64,000 nt of DNA, from positions 1 through 64,000 of the forward strand of contig CANLRI010000003.1 in the NCBI GenBank assembly GCA_947493585.1, written 5' to 3'. The translations under genes and the position numbers were made by a program. Below the pieces are notes generated by a model. That model made no database searches. It saw nothing but the letters and a program-made list of their open reading frames with translations, and had not been told where the DNA came from. The DNA comes from an uncultured Planococcus sp. (GTDB lineage Bacteria > Bacillota > Bacilli > Bacillales_A > Planococcaceae). Shown here piece after piece: positions 16,540 to 26,100 of the stretch; the first letter of the stretch is position 1, and the number at the start of each line of letters is the position of its first letter.

Positions 16540-17894
16540 TGGCCAGTGAATGGTTCGATGACTTTTTCAAGCGCCATGCCGCGCGATCCTTTGACGAGAA
16601 CCGCGGTCTCTTTTCCGACGTTTTTCTTCAACAAGTCGATGATCGGGGCATAATCGTCTTCGCTCCACAATAGTTTTCCTTCATAAGAATCGGCCAATTT
16701 GTCGTACAGCCATTTCATGCGCGGGCCAAACAGGCAGACGCCTTCGAGTTCCGGGCCGATTGAACTCGCCAGCTCTTCGTGGAAACGCTGTTCGTGTTCG
16801 CCAAGTTCCAGCATGTCTCCGAGCACTGCCCATTTCGTTTCTTTCATAGTGGTCTCGCGAATGAAGTTCAGTGCCGCTTTCACGGAAGTCGGCGCTGCAT
16901 TATATGCATCATTGATGAACACCGCCCCGTTCTCAGCAGGCACCAATTGCATGCGCATATCGGTCAGTGCTGCATTTTTCAACGAGCGGCGGATCTCTTC
17001 TTCCGTCAATCCGGCTTCAAGGGCGATCAAGATCGCCGGCAAGGTGTTTTTCACTTGATGTTCGCCTAGCACGGGAATGGAAAACTTCGCGTCGATGATG
17101 CCGTTGACCAAGAAGCTGCTGCCGTCTTCGGTCGCTTTGATGTCGGTCACGCTCAATTCATTATCCGGGCCAAAGCCGAACGATACCGCTTGTGTAAAAT
17201 CTTCGACAAACGGCAATAATAGCGGCTCATCGCCGTCATAGAACAACTTGCCATGTTGCTCGAGCCCGGCAACGATTTCGAACTTCGCCTCGGCGATGCC
17301 TTCTCTTGATCCAAGATCCTGCATATGCGCTTCGCCGATATTGGTGATGACCGCATAATCGGGGCGTGCCAGCTCCGACAGGAATTGAATCTGCCCGAAT
17401 CCGCTCATGCCCATTTCAAGAACAGCGTATTTGGTGTCTTCATCCAACGATAGAATCGTCAGCGGCAGCCCCAGTTCGTTATTGAAATTGCCTTGGGTTT
17501 TCTGGACTTTATAATACGGCTTCAAGACGCTTGCGACCAAATCCTTCGTTGAGGTCTTGCCGTTTGACCCCGTAATGCCAATGACAGTCGCCTTGAGTTC
17601 GTTGCGGTAAGCACGTGCCATTTCCTGCAACGCCTTTTCACAATCGTCAACGATCAATAACGGTAAATCGGAAGGCGGTTCTGGTTCATCGCGCTGCCAT
17701 AATGCAGCGGCAGCTCCCGCTTCAATCGCATAACGGACATATTTATGGCCATTGGCATTTTCGCCGCGGAACGGAATGAACAAATCGCCCGGCTTCAGCG
17801 TCCGCGTATTGATCGACACGCCAGTCACTTCAAATCCTTTTAAATTCGTCTTGATGTCCAGCCAGTCGGCTATCTGTTCAATCGTTTTTTTCAT
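16536..17894 (-). CDS. murF: UDP-N-acetylmuramoyl-tripeptide--D-alanyl-D-alanine ligase
   Basis: 452 aa from the chosen start. MurF adds D-Ala-D-Ala to the UDP-MurNAc tripeptide in the cytoplasm. The ATP loop GITGSNGKTSTKD (about residues 106-118), the LEMGMSGFGQI segment and NDAYNAAPTS (about 325) are family signatures. The frame opens at 17960, but GGGGAG is placed before the ATG at 17894 (MKKTIEQIADWL). It follows ddl by 13 bp, so substrate synthesis and ligation are one operon. Confidence 0.95.
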   Translation of the reverse strand: MKKTIEQIADWLDIKTNLKGFEVTGVSINTRTLKPGDLFIPFRGENANGHKYVRYAIEAGAAAALWQRDEPEPPSDLPLLIVDDCEKALQEMARAYRNELKATVIGITGSNGKTSTKDLVASVLKPYYKVQKTQGNFNNELGLPLTILSLDEDTKYAVLEMGMSGFGQIQFLSELARPDYAVITNIGEAHMQDLGSREGIAEAKFEIVAGLEQHGKLFYDGDEPLLLPFVEDFTQAVSFGFGPDNELSVTDIKATEDGSSFLVNGIIDAKFSIPVLGEHQVKNTLPAILIALEAGLTEEEIRRSLKNAALTDMRMQLVPAENGAVFINDAYNAAPTSVKAALNFIRETTMKETKWAVLGDMLELGEHEQRFHEELASSIGPELEGVCLFGPRMKWLYDKLADSYEGKLLWSEDDYAPIIDLLKKNVGKETAVLVKGSRGMALEKVIEPFTGQ

Positions 17895-17907
17895 CGGTTC
17901 TCCCCAC

Positions 17908-18978
17908 TCAATCCATTTTAAATTGCAATAATTGTTTTTCTTCGTAACGTTCAATGGCAAGTGCGATCAATTTTTCAATCAGGTCCGAATACTCGAGGCC
18001 CGTGTGCTGCCACAAAAGCGGGAACATGCTGTACGGCGTAAAACCTGGCAAAGTATTGACTTCGTTGATGATGATCTCGTGTGCATCCGTCACGAAAAAG
18101 TCTGCGCGCACAAGCCCTGAACAATCAAGGATCTTAAACGCTTTTTTCGCCGACTCGACAAGTTCTGCATACACCGCATCCGGCAGTTCCGCCGGGATGA
18201 TCATCGCCGTGTTGCCGTCTTTGTATTTTGCCTGATAATCATAAAAAGCTTTCAACGGTTTGATTTCGCCTGCTACCGAGCATTCGGGTTCATCGTTTCC
18301 GAGTACGCCGACTTCGATTTCACGGCCGACGACGCCTTGTTCGATGACAATTTTCCGGTCGAACTTAAGTGCTTCCTCAACTGCCGCGATCAGCTCTTCG
18401 CGTGACTCGGCTTTGCTGATTCCGACACTCGATCCAAGATTTGCTGGCTTGACGAATACCGGCCATGCTAGCTCTTGCTCGACTTTGTCCAACCATAGGT
18501 CCTGGCCGTTTTTCCAGTCGCGGCGCAGGAAATAGACGTAAGGCGTCTGGTTCAGGCCGGCTTGTTCGAACAATTGCTTCATGACCACTTTGTCCATGCC
18601 TGCGGATGAAGCAAGAACGCCATTTCCGACGTACGGCAAATTCATTACTTCGAGCAAACCTTGCACTGTGCCGTCTTCCCCGTTCGGCCCGTGGAGCAAT
18701 GGGATAATGACATCTAGAGATGGCTCCTGAGCGTTTGGAAGGAAACTGGAAATATCGTTCTTGCGTTCCGCTTCCCCTGCCAATTGAAGCTCTTCTATAG
18801 AAGAAACAGGCCCAGTTAAAGGAGTGCCTTTTCGCCATTCGCCGTCTTGCGTAATGTAGATTGGGTAAACTTCGTATTTATCAAAATCAAGCGCTTTAGA
18901 AAATGCGCTGGCTGTCGTCAAGGATACTTCGTGTTCAGCGGATTTGCCGCCGTATAAAAGCCCAATTCGTTTTTTCAT
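17908..18978 (-). CDS. ddl: D-alanine--D-alanine ligase
   Basis: 356 aa. Makes the D-Ala-D-Ala dipeptide used by MurF; uses D-alanine from Alr encoded 8 kb away. ATP-grasp signatures: [15 protein letters not shown] (residues 5-19), [13 protein letters not shown] (about 94-106), [11 protein letters not shown] (about 181-191) and [11 protein letters not shown] (about 311-321). The first gene of ddl-murF-esterase. The active-site region with the tyrosine-type YDYQAKY motif (about 246) suggests D-Ala-D-Ala rather than D-Ala-D-Lac ligation. Confidence 0.95.
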   Translation of the reverse strand: MKKRIGLLYGGKSAEHEVSLTTASAFSKALDFDKYEVYPIYITQDGEWRKGTPLTGPVSSIEELQLAGEAERKNDISSFLPNAQEPSLDVIIPLLHGPNGEDGTVQGLLEVMNLPYVGNGVLASSAGMDKVVMKQLFEQAGLNQTPYVYFLRRDWKNGQDLWLDKVEQELAWPVFVKPANLGSSVGISKAESREELIAAVEEALKFDRKIVIEQGVVGREIEVGVLGNDEPECSVAGEIKPLKAFYDYQAKYKDGNTAMIIPAELPDAVYAELVESAKKAFKILDCSGLVRADFFVTDAHEIIINEVNTLPGFTPYSMFPLLWQHTGLEYSDLIEKLIALAIERYEEKQLLQFKMD

Positions 18979-19075
18979 TAATGACCCTCATTTCGTTTTG
19001 CATATTGCTTAGTTTATCACGAACGTTGTCAGCCGAAAAATCTTTTTGTCAGCGGCTGTAAAATCGCCCGAACTA

Positions 19076-19107
19076 AAAATGATACCCACGTCTTACCGGG
19101 TATCATT
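19076..19107 (-). terminator. Terminator at the end of the 19103-19873 gene
   Basis: Stem AAATGATACCC / GGGTATCATTT with a ten-base loop followed by TTAG; it overlaps the stop codon of the unknown gene. The inverted repeat is symmetrical enough to work in both directions. Confidence 0.7.
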
Positions 19108-19873
19108 TCCAGCCTTTTTGTTTTCGATCATAGACGATCCGGCCCGATAGCGGTTTGCGGATCGTTTCTCCGAGATCTTCCCAGAATTCGTCCATAAAAT
19201 CGATCTCGCCGACGGTCCGGACATGGAGTTCAATCGTGTTTTTCGTTTTTTCAGGGTCCGCCAACGACAGCAGCACCCCTTCGCCCATGTCCATGCGCAA
19301 TTTATGAAATTGCTCTTTCGGCAGTTCTGGAATCAAGTCCCTCATGCGGCGACGGAAAAAATGCTGGCCATTTGTTTCTTTGCGGATGATTTGCGTAAAA
19401 TGATTGGCGATCAATGCACCAAGCTTTTCCATGCGCCGGAAATAGATCTTCGTCCATTCCTTTTCCTCGCCTGCCAAATACACGTACTCGTTTTGCAAAG
19501 TTGTGAAGAATGGGCTCTTTACCGGTTCTTTTTTATGCCCCAAGTAGAGAAGTTCTGCCTGCTCCTGGGCCGTCAGTGAATTCAACTGCTTTTCACTGCG
19601 GAAATCCACCCAACAGAATTCACTTCTTCGATTGGAGCGCGCTCTTTTTAATTGGCTGTATTCTTCCCTTGTCGCGAAGTCCAGGTGGGTGTGCATATTG
19701 AAAGAAGCTTCCTCGTACGGATGCTTCAATAGCAATAAATTCTCCGGCATGTCGACCGCTTCGAGAAAATGCCCGAAGCCAAAACCGCTGAAAAGCGCCA
19801 TGCGGTCCGCTTCGCTCACATAGATATATAAATGCTGTATGTAAAAATCCGTCTTCAACGGTTTTTTCTCCAT
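19103..19873 (-). CDS. Hypothetical protein, family not recognised
   Basis: 256 aa. I do not recognise the family. The protein is soluble-looking, rich in charged and aromatic residues, with no signal peptide or membrane helix; segments such as FSGFGFGHFLEAVDMP (about 25-40) and EFCWVDFRSEKQL look structured rather than disordered. GGAG lies eight bases before the ATG at 19873; a GTG three codons earlier is less well placed. It is a single-gene unit between ddl and the divergent rodA. Confidence 0.8.
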   Translation of the reverse strand: MEKKPLKTDFYIQHLYIYVSEADRMALFSGFGFGHFLEAVDMPENLLLLKHPYEEASFNMHTHLDFATREEYSQLKRARSNRRSEFCWVDFRSEKQLNSLTAQEQAELLYLGHKKEPVKSPFFTTLQNEYVYLAGEEKEWTKIYFRRMEKLGALIANHFTQIIRKETNGQHFFRRRMRDLIPELPKEQFHKLRMDMGEGVLLSLADPEKTKNTIELHVRTVGEIDFMDEFWEDLGETIRKPLSGRIVYDRKQKGWK

Positions 19874-19984
19874 GTGCCCCACTCCATTTCCTCTCTCATT
19901 ATACGGCTTAGGCGCCGGTTAGGAAACATTCCTGTTTTCAAATCGTCATTACTTTTTGCATGCGCACAAGTTTGGCATATGCTG

Positions 19985-19990
19985 TATAAT
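19985..19990 (+). promoter_or_regulatory. Candidate -10 box for rodA
   Basis: TATAAT 41 bp upstream of the rodA ATG, preceded directly by TG. A clear -35 box at 17 bp is missing. Confidence 0.5.
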
Positions 19991-20031
19991 GATGTGCGTT
20001 ATAGATTTAAGAAAAGTATGGGTGAATTGAT

Positions 20032-21216
20032 ATGCAAACTAACAAGAGCTTTTCCGATCGTTTCGATTGGTCGCTCACCTTTATATTGTTCCTGTTTTTC
20101 ATCGTCAGTTTGGTCGCGATCTCTTCTGCCCAGACTTCGGGGCAGTACTTGACCAATTTCGTCCCGCGCCAAGCGCTGTTCTATATTGTGTCGGCCGGAA
20201 TGATTGCGGTATTGATGTACTTCGATACCGATCAATACAAAAAAATGGCGTATTATTTGTACGGTGCGGGCCTTTTGCTTTTGCTTGCCCTAATGATCGC
20301 ACCGGACGGGCAAGGCCAGATCGCACAACCGATCAATGGCGCAAAAGCCTGGTTCCACACGCCATTCGTCAATATCCAGCCAGCGGAGTTCATGAAAACC
20401 TTCTATATTTTAGCGCTCGCGAAAATGATTTCTTCACATCATGAACACCATTTGCTGAGCACCATCAAAACCGATTTGCTCCTGCTCGGAAAAATCGCCT
20501 TCATGCTAGCGGTTCCACTCGGCTTTATCCTGCTACAGCCCGACCTTGGAACGGCGCTCGTGTTCATCGCCATTACATTGGCCATCGTGGTCGTCTCCGG
20601 GATCTCCTGGAAAATCATTTTGCCAAGCTTTGGCGGCGTAGCGCTCATTGGCGTCACCTTATTATGGATGACACTCAATATGCAGGACCTGCTCGGCCGC
20701 TTCGGCTTGAAACCGTATATGTTCGAGCGTATCTACACATGGCTTGACCCATACTCTTATGCAGAATCAGGCGGATACAACCTGATCGCCGCTTTGAATG
20801 CGATCGGTTCCGGAGAAGTGTTCGGGAAAGGCTATCAAGGCCGCCAAGTATACGTTCCGGAAAACCATACCGACTTCATCTTCACGGTCATTTCAGAGGA
20901 TTTCGGCTTTATCGGGGCAAGTGCTGTTATCATCTTATTCTTCATGCTCATTTACCATTTGACGAAAATCACGCTTCAATTCAAGGATACCTTTAGCACT
21001 TACGTGTGTGCAGGGATTATTGCGATGATTACGTTCCACGTCTTCCAGAATATCGGCATGACAATCCAATTGCTGCCGATCACCGGCATCCCGCTTCCTT
21101 TCATCAGCTATGGCGGCAGCTCCTTAATCGGCAATATGCTCGCGCTCGGCGTGGTTTTCAGCATGCGGTTCCATCATAAGAACTACATGTTCGACCGCTC
21201 AAGCCAAAATTCATAA
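20032..21216 (+). CDS. rodA: RodA, SEDS-family peptidoglycan glycosyltransferase
   Basis: 394 aa, a multi-spanning membrane protein of the FtsW/RodA/SpoVE family that polymerises lipid II. About ten hydrophobic helices; PAEFMKTFYILALA (about 116-129), QPDLGTALVF (about 167) and the C-terminal GIPLPFISYGGSSL (about 355-368) are SEDS signatures. Length and N-terminus fit RodA (elongation) better than FtsW (division). Together with ddl and murF upstream it gives a wall-synthesis neighbourhood. Confidence 0.9.
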   Translation: MQTNKSFSDRFDWSLTFILFLFFIVSLVAISSAQTSGQYLTNFVPRQALFYIVSAGMIAVLMYFDTDQYKKMAYYLYGAGLLLLLALMIAPDGQGQIAQPINGAKAWFHTPFVNIQPAEFMKTFYILALAKMISSHHEHHLLSTIKTDLLLLGKIAFMLAVPLGFILLQPDLGTALVFIAITLAIVVVSGISWKIILPSFGGVALIGVTLLWMTLNMQDLLGRFGLKPYMFERIYTWLDPYSYAESGGYNLIAALNAIGSGEVFGKGYQGRQVYVPENHTDFIFTVISEDFGFIGASAVIILFFMLIYHLTKITLQFKDTFSTYVCAGIIAMITFHVFQNIGMTIQLLPITGIPLPFISYGGSSLIGNMLALGVVFSMRFHHKNYMFDRSSQNS

Positions 21217-21223
21217 GCTCAAC

Positions 21224-21259
21224 AAAAAACTCCGGCGCAATGAGCGTCGGAGTTTTTTT
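21224..21259. terminator. Bidirectional terminator after rodA
   Basis: Stem ACTCCGGCGC/GCGTCGGAGT with flanking A-run and T-run. It ends rodA on the plus strand and the 47-aa gene on the minus strand. Confidence 0.88.
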
Positions 21260-21401
21260 ATGAAGAATGCGATGTGGCTTGCGGCGGCTGTGGCAATGCC
21301 AAAGTTTTGCTCAGCTCTACACGGGATTTCGTTATCGTCGCTTGGACGCCAAGTTTTGCCAGGTTTGATACAATGTTGCGGATCTCTCCATTTTTAATCA
21401 T
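21258..21401 (-). CDS. Small conserved-looking hypothetical protein, 47 aa
   Basis: 47 aa, MIKNGEIRNIVSNLAKLG... The ATG at 21401 is preceded by GAGGTGA with a six-base spacer, and the stop runs straight into the shared terminator, so this is a properly bounded gene. The protein is basic in the middle (TKSRVELSKT) with a proline-rich end (ALPQPPQ). It may belong to a family of short Firmicute proteins of unknown role (I think of Lmo0850-type proteins, but am not certain). No membrane segment. A TATTAT with upstream TG near 21505-21515 may be its -10. Confidence 0.75.
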   Translation of the reverse strand: MIKNGEIRNIVSNLAKLGVQATITKSRVELSKTLALPQPPQATSHSS

Positions 21402-21573
21402 CCATGATCACCTCTTTAAGAGTAGTTGTTGCTATTTGGACGTGTGCAGATCTCGCTGATGTGACTGTTCCGTTCGAAATAGTTGACTTTTCCTTATCTA
21501 CGTATATAATACCATCTTTTCAGAGTTTTAAACGTATCAATTTGATGACAAATGCAAAGCTTGAGTTAATTTC
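21402..21573. other. Intergenic region between the 47-aa gene and csoR
   Basis: No gene seen. It holds the upstream signals of the 47-aa gene on the minus strand; the csoR promoter follows. Confidence 0.5.
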
Positions 21574-21602
21574 TTGAATCACATACCCCCTTAAGGTATA
21601 CT
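21574..21602 (+). promoter_or_regulatory. csoR-copZ promoter with CsoR operator in the spacer
   Basis: TTGAAT (21574-21579), 17 bases, TATACT (21597-21602). The spacer contains the 17-bp box ATACCCCCTTAAGGTAT (21583-21599), which fits the copper-operon CsoR operator pattern. CsoR bound here would block polymerase and release it when Cu(I) binds. Confidence 0.88.
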
Positions 21603-21687
21603 CAAGGTGTAATCAAAACGATTTACTTGCCGATTGGATTAAGCCGGCGAATGAGTCGCTAGCCAAAAACAAATGGAGGGGATTTGA

Positions 21688-22008
21688 ATGAGTGAAGCAA
21701 TTGAAGAAATGCCGGCCCCTGATGCCTGTAGAAAAAGCCACCATCCCCCTTCGGTCAAACAGGATTTGACGAACCGGCTGAACCGCATCGAAGGGCAAGT
21801 GCGCGGCATCAAAGGCATGGTCGACCGGGATGTCTATTGCGATGACATCATCACACAATTGGCAGCTACGCAGTCCGCATTGAACAGCGTGACGAAAGTG
21901 CTGCTCGACGGCCATTTAAAAGGCTGTGTCAAAGACCGCCTGGCTTCAGGCGACGAAGAAATTCTGGACGAGTTGCTTGTCACGTTCCAAAAGTTGATGA
22001 GAAAATAA
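21688..22008 (+). CDS. csoR: Copper-sensing transcriptional repressor CsoR
   Basis: 106 aa, all-helical repressor of the CsoR/RcnR family. The Cu(I) ligands C-H-C are present: Cys in VYCDDI (Cys51), His in GHLKGC (His76) and Cys80. Residues RLNRIEGQVRGIKGMV (about 29-44) are the family core. GGAGGGG precedes the ATG. It represses copZ and copA, and its operator overlaps its own promoter. Confidence 0.95.
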   Translation: MSEAIEEMPAPDACRKSHHPPSVKQDLTNRLNRIEGQVRGIKGMVDRDVYCDDIITQLAATQSALNSVTKVLLDGHLKGCVKDRLASGDEEILDELLVTFQKLMRK

Positions 22009-22054
22009 ATAAAGGAAGCGATCTGCTTTCCATATCACTAAGGAGGAATTTTTC

Positions 22055-22276
22055 ATGAAAGAACAAGTTCACCTGCAAGTAAGCGGCATGAGCTGCCAGC
22101 ATTGCGTTAAATCCGTAGAGGACAGCGTCGGCGCACTTTCCGGTGTTGAAAAAGTGGAGGTTTCACTTGAGCAAGGCGCAGTGGATGTCACGTATGACAG
22201 CAAGAATGTCGATGTGGCGCAAATTGCCTCAGCTATCGAAGATCAAGGCTACGACGTAGCGGCATTAAGCGAATAA
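22055..22276 (+). CDS. copZ: Copper chaperone CopZ
   Basis: 73 aa, a single heavy-metal-associated (HMA) domain with the metal motif GMSCQHC (residues 11-17). It carries Cu(I) to the CopA ATPase. AAGGAGG precedes the ATG, 46 bp after csoR. A terminator begins inside its stop codon, which would reduce read-through into copA. Confidence 0.95.
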   Translation: MKEQVHLQVSGMSCQHCVKSVEDSVGALSGVEKVEVSLEQGAVDVTYDSKNVDVAQIASAIEDQGYDVAALSE

Positions 22277-22300
22277 CTGCGGAAACGCAGTTATTTTTTT
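22274..22300 (+). terminator. Terminator between copZ and copA
   Basis: AACTGCG-GAAA-CGCAGTT with a GNRA-type loop followed by A and seven T, starting at the copZ stop codon. Confidence 0.9.
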
Positions 22301-22309
22301 CAAAACTAT

Positions 22310-22326
22310 ATACCCCTATGAGGTAT
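22310..22326 (+). promoter_or_regulatory. Second CsoR-type box, abutting the copA ribosome binding site
   Basis: ATACCCCTATGAGGTAT matches the box in the csoR promoter at 14 of 17 positions. It ends one base before the copA Shine-Dalgarno GGAGGTG (22327-22333). No good -35/-10 pair surrounds it, so it may act as a roadblock or be a relic. Confidence 0.75.
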
Positions 22327-22342
22327 GGAGGTGGGATTTCCA

Positions 22343-24730
22343 ATGACAATAAAACAAACGGAATTGCCGATCACCGGCATGACCTGCGCCGCTTGTGCGA
22401 ATCGAGTCGAGAAAGGTTTGCAAAAGCTTCCGGGCGTATCTGAAGCGACGGTTAATTTCGCAACCGAAAAAGCGTCGGTCAGTTTCGATGACGAACAATC
22501 CAATTTGGATGATTTGCATCAAAAAGTTGAACAGCTTGGCTATGGCATCCAGCAAGAAGAAGTCGATTTCTCGATTCAGGGCATGACGTGCGCAAATTGT
22601 TCAGCGCGGATCGAAAAAGCCCTGAATCGAATGGATGGCGTTGAACGCGCTACGATCAACTTGGCACTAGAAAGCGGCCACGTGGTTTACAGCCCAGGTA
22701 CCTTGACGCCTGAGGCTTTCGTCCAAAAAATCCAATCGCTCGGCTATGACGCCGTGCTCGAGCAGGACCAGCAAGAAGCGACAGATTATAAAGAACAGGA
22801 AATCAAGAAAAAGACCCAGCTGTTCTGGATTTCGGCGGCTTTCTCACTGCCGCTCCTATGGACGATGTTCAGCCACTTCACATTCACGTCCTGGATGTAC
22901 GTCCCGGAATTCCTGATGAACCCGTTCGTGCAATGGGCACTCGCGACGCCCGTGCAATTCTGGGTCGGTGCGACCTTCTATAAAGGTGCCTACTTCGCAT
23001 TGAAAAACAAAAGTGCCAATATGGATGTATTGGTCGCACTCGGCACGTCAGCCGCTTATTTTTACAGCGTCTACCTGGTCCTCGCAAACTTAGGGATGGG
23101 CCATAATATGGGCTTGTATTTCGAAACGAGCGCCGTCTTGATCACCTTGATCGTTCTCGGGAAGGTTTTTGAAGCCCGTGCAAAAGGCCGTTCGTCCGAC
23201 GCCATTAAGAAACTGATGAAGCTGCAGCCACAGCATGCACTCGTTGAACGCGGCGAAGAATTCATCAGCGTGGCGATCGCAGACGTCAAAGAAGGCGATA
23301 TCCTATTGATTAAACCCGGAGCTTCCATCCCTGTTGATGCAGCGGTCGTCTCCGGCAGTTCTGCCGTTGACGAATCGATGCTGACGGGTGAAAGTTTACC
23401 GGTCGATAAAGTGGAAGGCGACGCCGTGTATGCTGCGACCGTCAACGCCAATGGTTCGTTAAAAGTACGCGCAGATAAGATCGGCAAAGACACGGTGCTA
23501 TCGAATATTATCCGTGTCGTTGAACAGGCGCAAGGATCGAAAGCGCCGATCCAGCGACTAGCCGACCAGATTTCGGGCATTTTTGTGCCGATTGTCGTCG
23601 GCATTGCGATTGTGACGTTCTTGATCTGGTACTTCCTCGTCGCTCCTGGAGATTTTGGGTCAGCGTTGACTAGCACGATCGCCGTTCTTGTTATCGCCTG
23701 CCCTTGTGCACTCGGACTTGCGACGCCGACCTCGATCATGGCAGGTTCAGGACGCGCCGCTGAACAAGGCGTGTTGTTCAAAACAGCAGAATCCCTCGAG
23801 ACAACAAAGCATATCGACACGATCGTGCTCGATAAAACTGGCACAATCACCAACGGCAAACCGGTCGTGACGGATTTCATTCCGGCACCGGGTTACGATG
23901 CCGAACTGATCAAACGGCTCGTCGCCAGCGCAGAAAGCGAATCCGAGCACCCGGTTGCACAAGCAATCGCGGAATTCGGAGCTGCCGGACTTGCAGTCAC
24001 TGGGTTTAAAGCAGTTCCTGGACACGGCATTAAAGCCCATGTAGCAGACCAGGATGTTTGGGTCGGCAACCGCCGCTTGCTCGATGGCATTGCAGTCGAC
24101 GAACAAGCGGCCGAGCAATTGGAACAAGACGGAAAGACCGCGATGTTCATTGCCATCGATGGAAGATACGCTGGCCTCATCGCTGTCGCGGATACCATCA
24201 AGGATTCTGCAAAAGCCGCCGTGGAAGAAATGAAACGCATGGGACTGCGTGTCGTCATGCTGACCGGCGACCAACAGCGTACCGCCGATGCCATCGCCAG
24301 ACAAGTTGGCATTGATGAAGTCGTCGCCGGTGTCTTGCCGGCCGAAAAAGCCGGACATGTCGCGAAACTGCAAGAACAAGGACGCAAAGTCGCGATGGCT
24401 GGAGACGGCTTAAACGACGCACCGGCGCTTGCAACCGCCGATATCGGCATGGCCATGGGCACTGGTACTGCTATCGCCATGGAAGCCGCCGACATCACCT
24501 TGATGCAAGGCGATTTGATGCGCGTCGCGGATGCTGTCCGCATGAGCCGACTGACCGTCCGCAACATCAAGCAGAACCTATTTTGGGCGCTCGCCTATAA
24601 TTCAGTCGGCATTCCGATCGCCGCCGCCGGATTCCTCGCGCCTTGGCTCGCAGGCGCCGCAATGGCGTTCAGTTCTGTTTCCGTTGTCATGAACGCATTG
24701 CGTCTGCAGCGCGTTAAATTGAATAAGTAA
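22343..24730 (+). CDS. copA: Copper-exporting P1B-type ATPase CopA
   Basis: 795 aa. Exports Cu(I) across the cell membrane. Two N-terminal HMA domains with GMTCAAC (about residue 12) and GMTCANC (about 80), eight membrane helices, the transport motif [10 protein letters not shown] (about 453), the phosphorylated aspartate in DKTGTITNG (about 495), the HP motif SEHPVAQ (about 538) and [11 protein letters not shown] (about 688). The frame opens at 22325 but the Shine-Dalgarno GGAGGTG lies between that ATG and the one at 22343, which I chose. Confidence 0.96.
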   Translation: MTIKQTELPITGMTCAACANRVEKGLQKLPGVSEATVNFATEKASVSFDDEQSNLDDLHQKVEQLGYGIQQEEVDFSIQGMTCANCSARIEKALNRMDGVERATINLALESGHVVYSPGTLTPEAFVQKIQSLGYDAVLEQDQQEATDYKEQEIKKKTQLFWISAAFSLPLLWTMFSHFTFTSWMYVPEFLMNPFVQWALATPVQFWVGATFYKGAYFALKNKSANMDVLVALGTSAAYFYSVYLVLANLGMGHNMGLYFETSAVLITLIVLGKVFEARAKGRSSDAIKKLMKLQPQHALVERGEEFISVAIADVKEGDILLIKPGASIPVDAAVVSGSSAVDESMLTGESLPVDKVEGDAVYAATVNANGSLKVRADKIGKDTVLSNIIRVVEQAQGSKAPIQRLADQISGIFVPIVVGIAIVTFLIWYFLVAPGDFGSALTSTIAVLVIACPCALGLATPTSIMAGSGRAAEQGVLFKTAESLETTKHIDTIVLDKTGTITNGKPVVTDFIPAPGYDAELIKRLVASAESESEHPVAQAIAEFGAAGLAVTGFKAVPGHGIKAHVADQDVWVGNRRLLDGIAVDEQAAEQLEQDGKTAMFIAIDGRYAGLIAVADTIKDSAKAAVEEMKRMGLRVVMLTGDQQRTADAIARQVGIDEVVAGVLPAEKAGHVAKLQEQGRKVAMAGDGLNDAPALATADIGMAMGTGTAIAMEAADITLMQGDLMRVADAVRMSRLTVRNIKQNLFWALAYNSVGIPIAAAGFLAPWLAGAAMAFSSVSVVMNALRLQRVKLNK

Positions 24731-24741
24731 CCGATTCCCAC

Positions 24742-24782
24742 AGCTCCCGGCTGCCATCAGGCAAAGCGGGAGCTTTTTTTTC
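24742..24782 (+). terminator. Terminator after copA
   Basis: AGCTCCCG and CGGGAGCT arms around a 16-base loop followed by a T-run, 12 bp past the copA stop. Confidence 0.88.
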
Positions 24783-24807
24783 GTTGCCGATCTTTTTTCC
24801 GCTGCCG

Positions 24808-24836
24808 TTGTTCTGAGTGGCAAACAAGAGTAAAAT
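24808..24836 (+). promoter_or_regulatory. Promoter of the MFS efflux gene
   Basis: TTGTTC (24808-24813), 17 bases, TAAAAT (24831-24836). A transcript from here starts near 24843, which supports the ATG at 24874 rather than the GTG at 24817. Confidence 0.65.
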
Positions 24837-24873
24837 GAAAACACCAGTCTTTGCAGAAAGCAGGAATTCCTTT

Positions 24874-26064
24874 ATGAAGAAAACCATTTTATTGCTCATG
24901 TCCGTCCAGTTTTTCGTCTACCTTGGCTTCGGCTTGATCATTCCGATACTCCCTGAGGTGATTGTCCAGCAAGGATATGCGGACATCCATGTCGGAGGAT
25001 TAATTACGATATATGCCCTGTCGTCGTTTTTTACCGCTCCGCTATGGGGCAAATTATCCGACCGCACAGGCCGCAAAAAGCTGATCTTGGTCGGGCTAGC
25101 CGGATTCGCACTCAGTTTTTTCCTGTTCTCGCTATTTCTCGATAATCTTATCCTGCTATACATGTCGCGCATTATCGGCGGCTTGTTCTCAGGTGCGCTA
25201 TATACAGCCGTTACGGGATATGTCGCGGACATCACGACAGATGAAGAGCGCAATAAATACATGGGCCTTCTCGGCATGTCGATCGGCCTCGGGTTTATTT
25301 TCGGGCCGGCGATCGGCGGTTTGCTCGGTGCGGTGTCCTTGTCCTTGCCATTCACCGCCTCAGCTGCCCTTGTGCTGTTACTGATGGTCTATGCGAGCAT
25401 CGTCTTGAAAGAACCAGTGCGCAGAGGCGAAGCTGTTAAGCGCAAGCTGTTGCCAAAAGGTGCCAGCACGCTTTGGCATTACCGCATCCGCTATTTATTC
25501 CTGTTCTCTTTCATGGTGACGTTTTTGCTCGCAGGTTTGGAATCGACATTCCAATTGTTCCAGATTGACCAAATCGAAATCACCCCGCTCCAGCTCGGCT
25601 ATTTGTTCATGGCCTCAGGATTTGTGGACGCTGCGATCCAAGGCGGCGTAGTCCGGCGCGTGAAAAATGGGACGGAAACGCAGTGGATTATCGGTGCACA
25701 GATCGTCACCGCTTTAGGGTTAGTGCTATTGCCATTTACGACTAGCCTGGTATTTGCCGGTGTCGCACTCAGCATCTTTACTGCCGGAAACGCCCTCGCG
25801 CGCACTGTGCTCGTCTCACTTACGTCTAAAGAAGCGGGCGGCAAATACGGGACAGCAGCCGGTATGACTTATTCGATGGACAATCTCGGACGCATTATAG
25901 GCCCGCTGTTTTTCACTTGGCTGCTCACGATGCAATCCGGCGCGATTTATTATCTTTCCGGCGCGCTAGCCATTTTTAGCATCATTTTGATCATTTTGTT
26001 TAAAGCTTCCAAAAAATCGCTGCGCTATACAGAACAGCAACAAGCGGGCCAGACCCCGGCATAG
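24874..26064 (+). CDS. MFS multidrug efflux transporter (Bmr/NorA-like)
   Basis: 396 aa, twelve hydrophobic segments. The MFS motif A appears as GKLSDRTGRKK (about residues 62-72) and the antiporter motif C region as GLGFIFGPAIGGLLG (about 131-145), both typical of drug/proton antiporters of the DHA1 group. AGGA lies eight bases before this ATG. Single-gene unit downstream of copA; no adjacent regulator, so the substrate is unknown. Confidence 0.88.
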   Translation: MKKTILLLMSVQFFVYLGFGLIIPILPEVIVQQGYADIHVGGLITIYALSSFFTAPLWGKLSDRTGRKKLILVGLAGFALSFFLFSLFLDNLILLYMSRIIGGLFSGALYTAVTGYVADITTDEERNKYMGLLGMSIGLGFIFGPAIGGLLGAVSLSLPFTASAALVLLLMVYASIVLKEPVRRGEAVKRKLLPKGASTLWHYRIRYLFLFSFMVTFLLAGLESTFQLFQIDQIEITPLQLGYLFMASGFVDAAIQGGVVRRVKNGTETQWIIGAQIVTALGLVLLPFTTSLVFAGVALSIFTAGNALARTVLVSLTSKEAGGKYGTAAGMTYSMDNLGRIIGPLFFTWLLTMQSGAIYYLSGALAIFSIILIILFKASKKSLRYTEQQQAGQTPA

Positions 26065-26100
26065 AAATCCCCAGACAGCTCGGCTGTCCGGGGATTTTTT
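26065..26100. terminator. Bidirectional terminator between converging genes
   Basis: AAATCCCC / GGGGATTT arms enclosing ACAGC/GCTGT, flanked by T-run on the plus strand and A-run on the other side. Confidence 0.88.
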
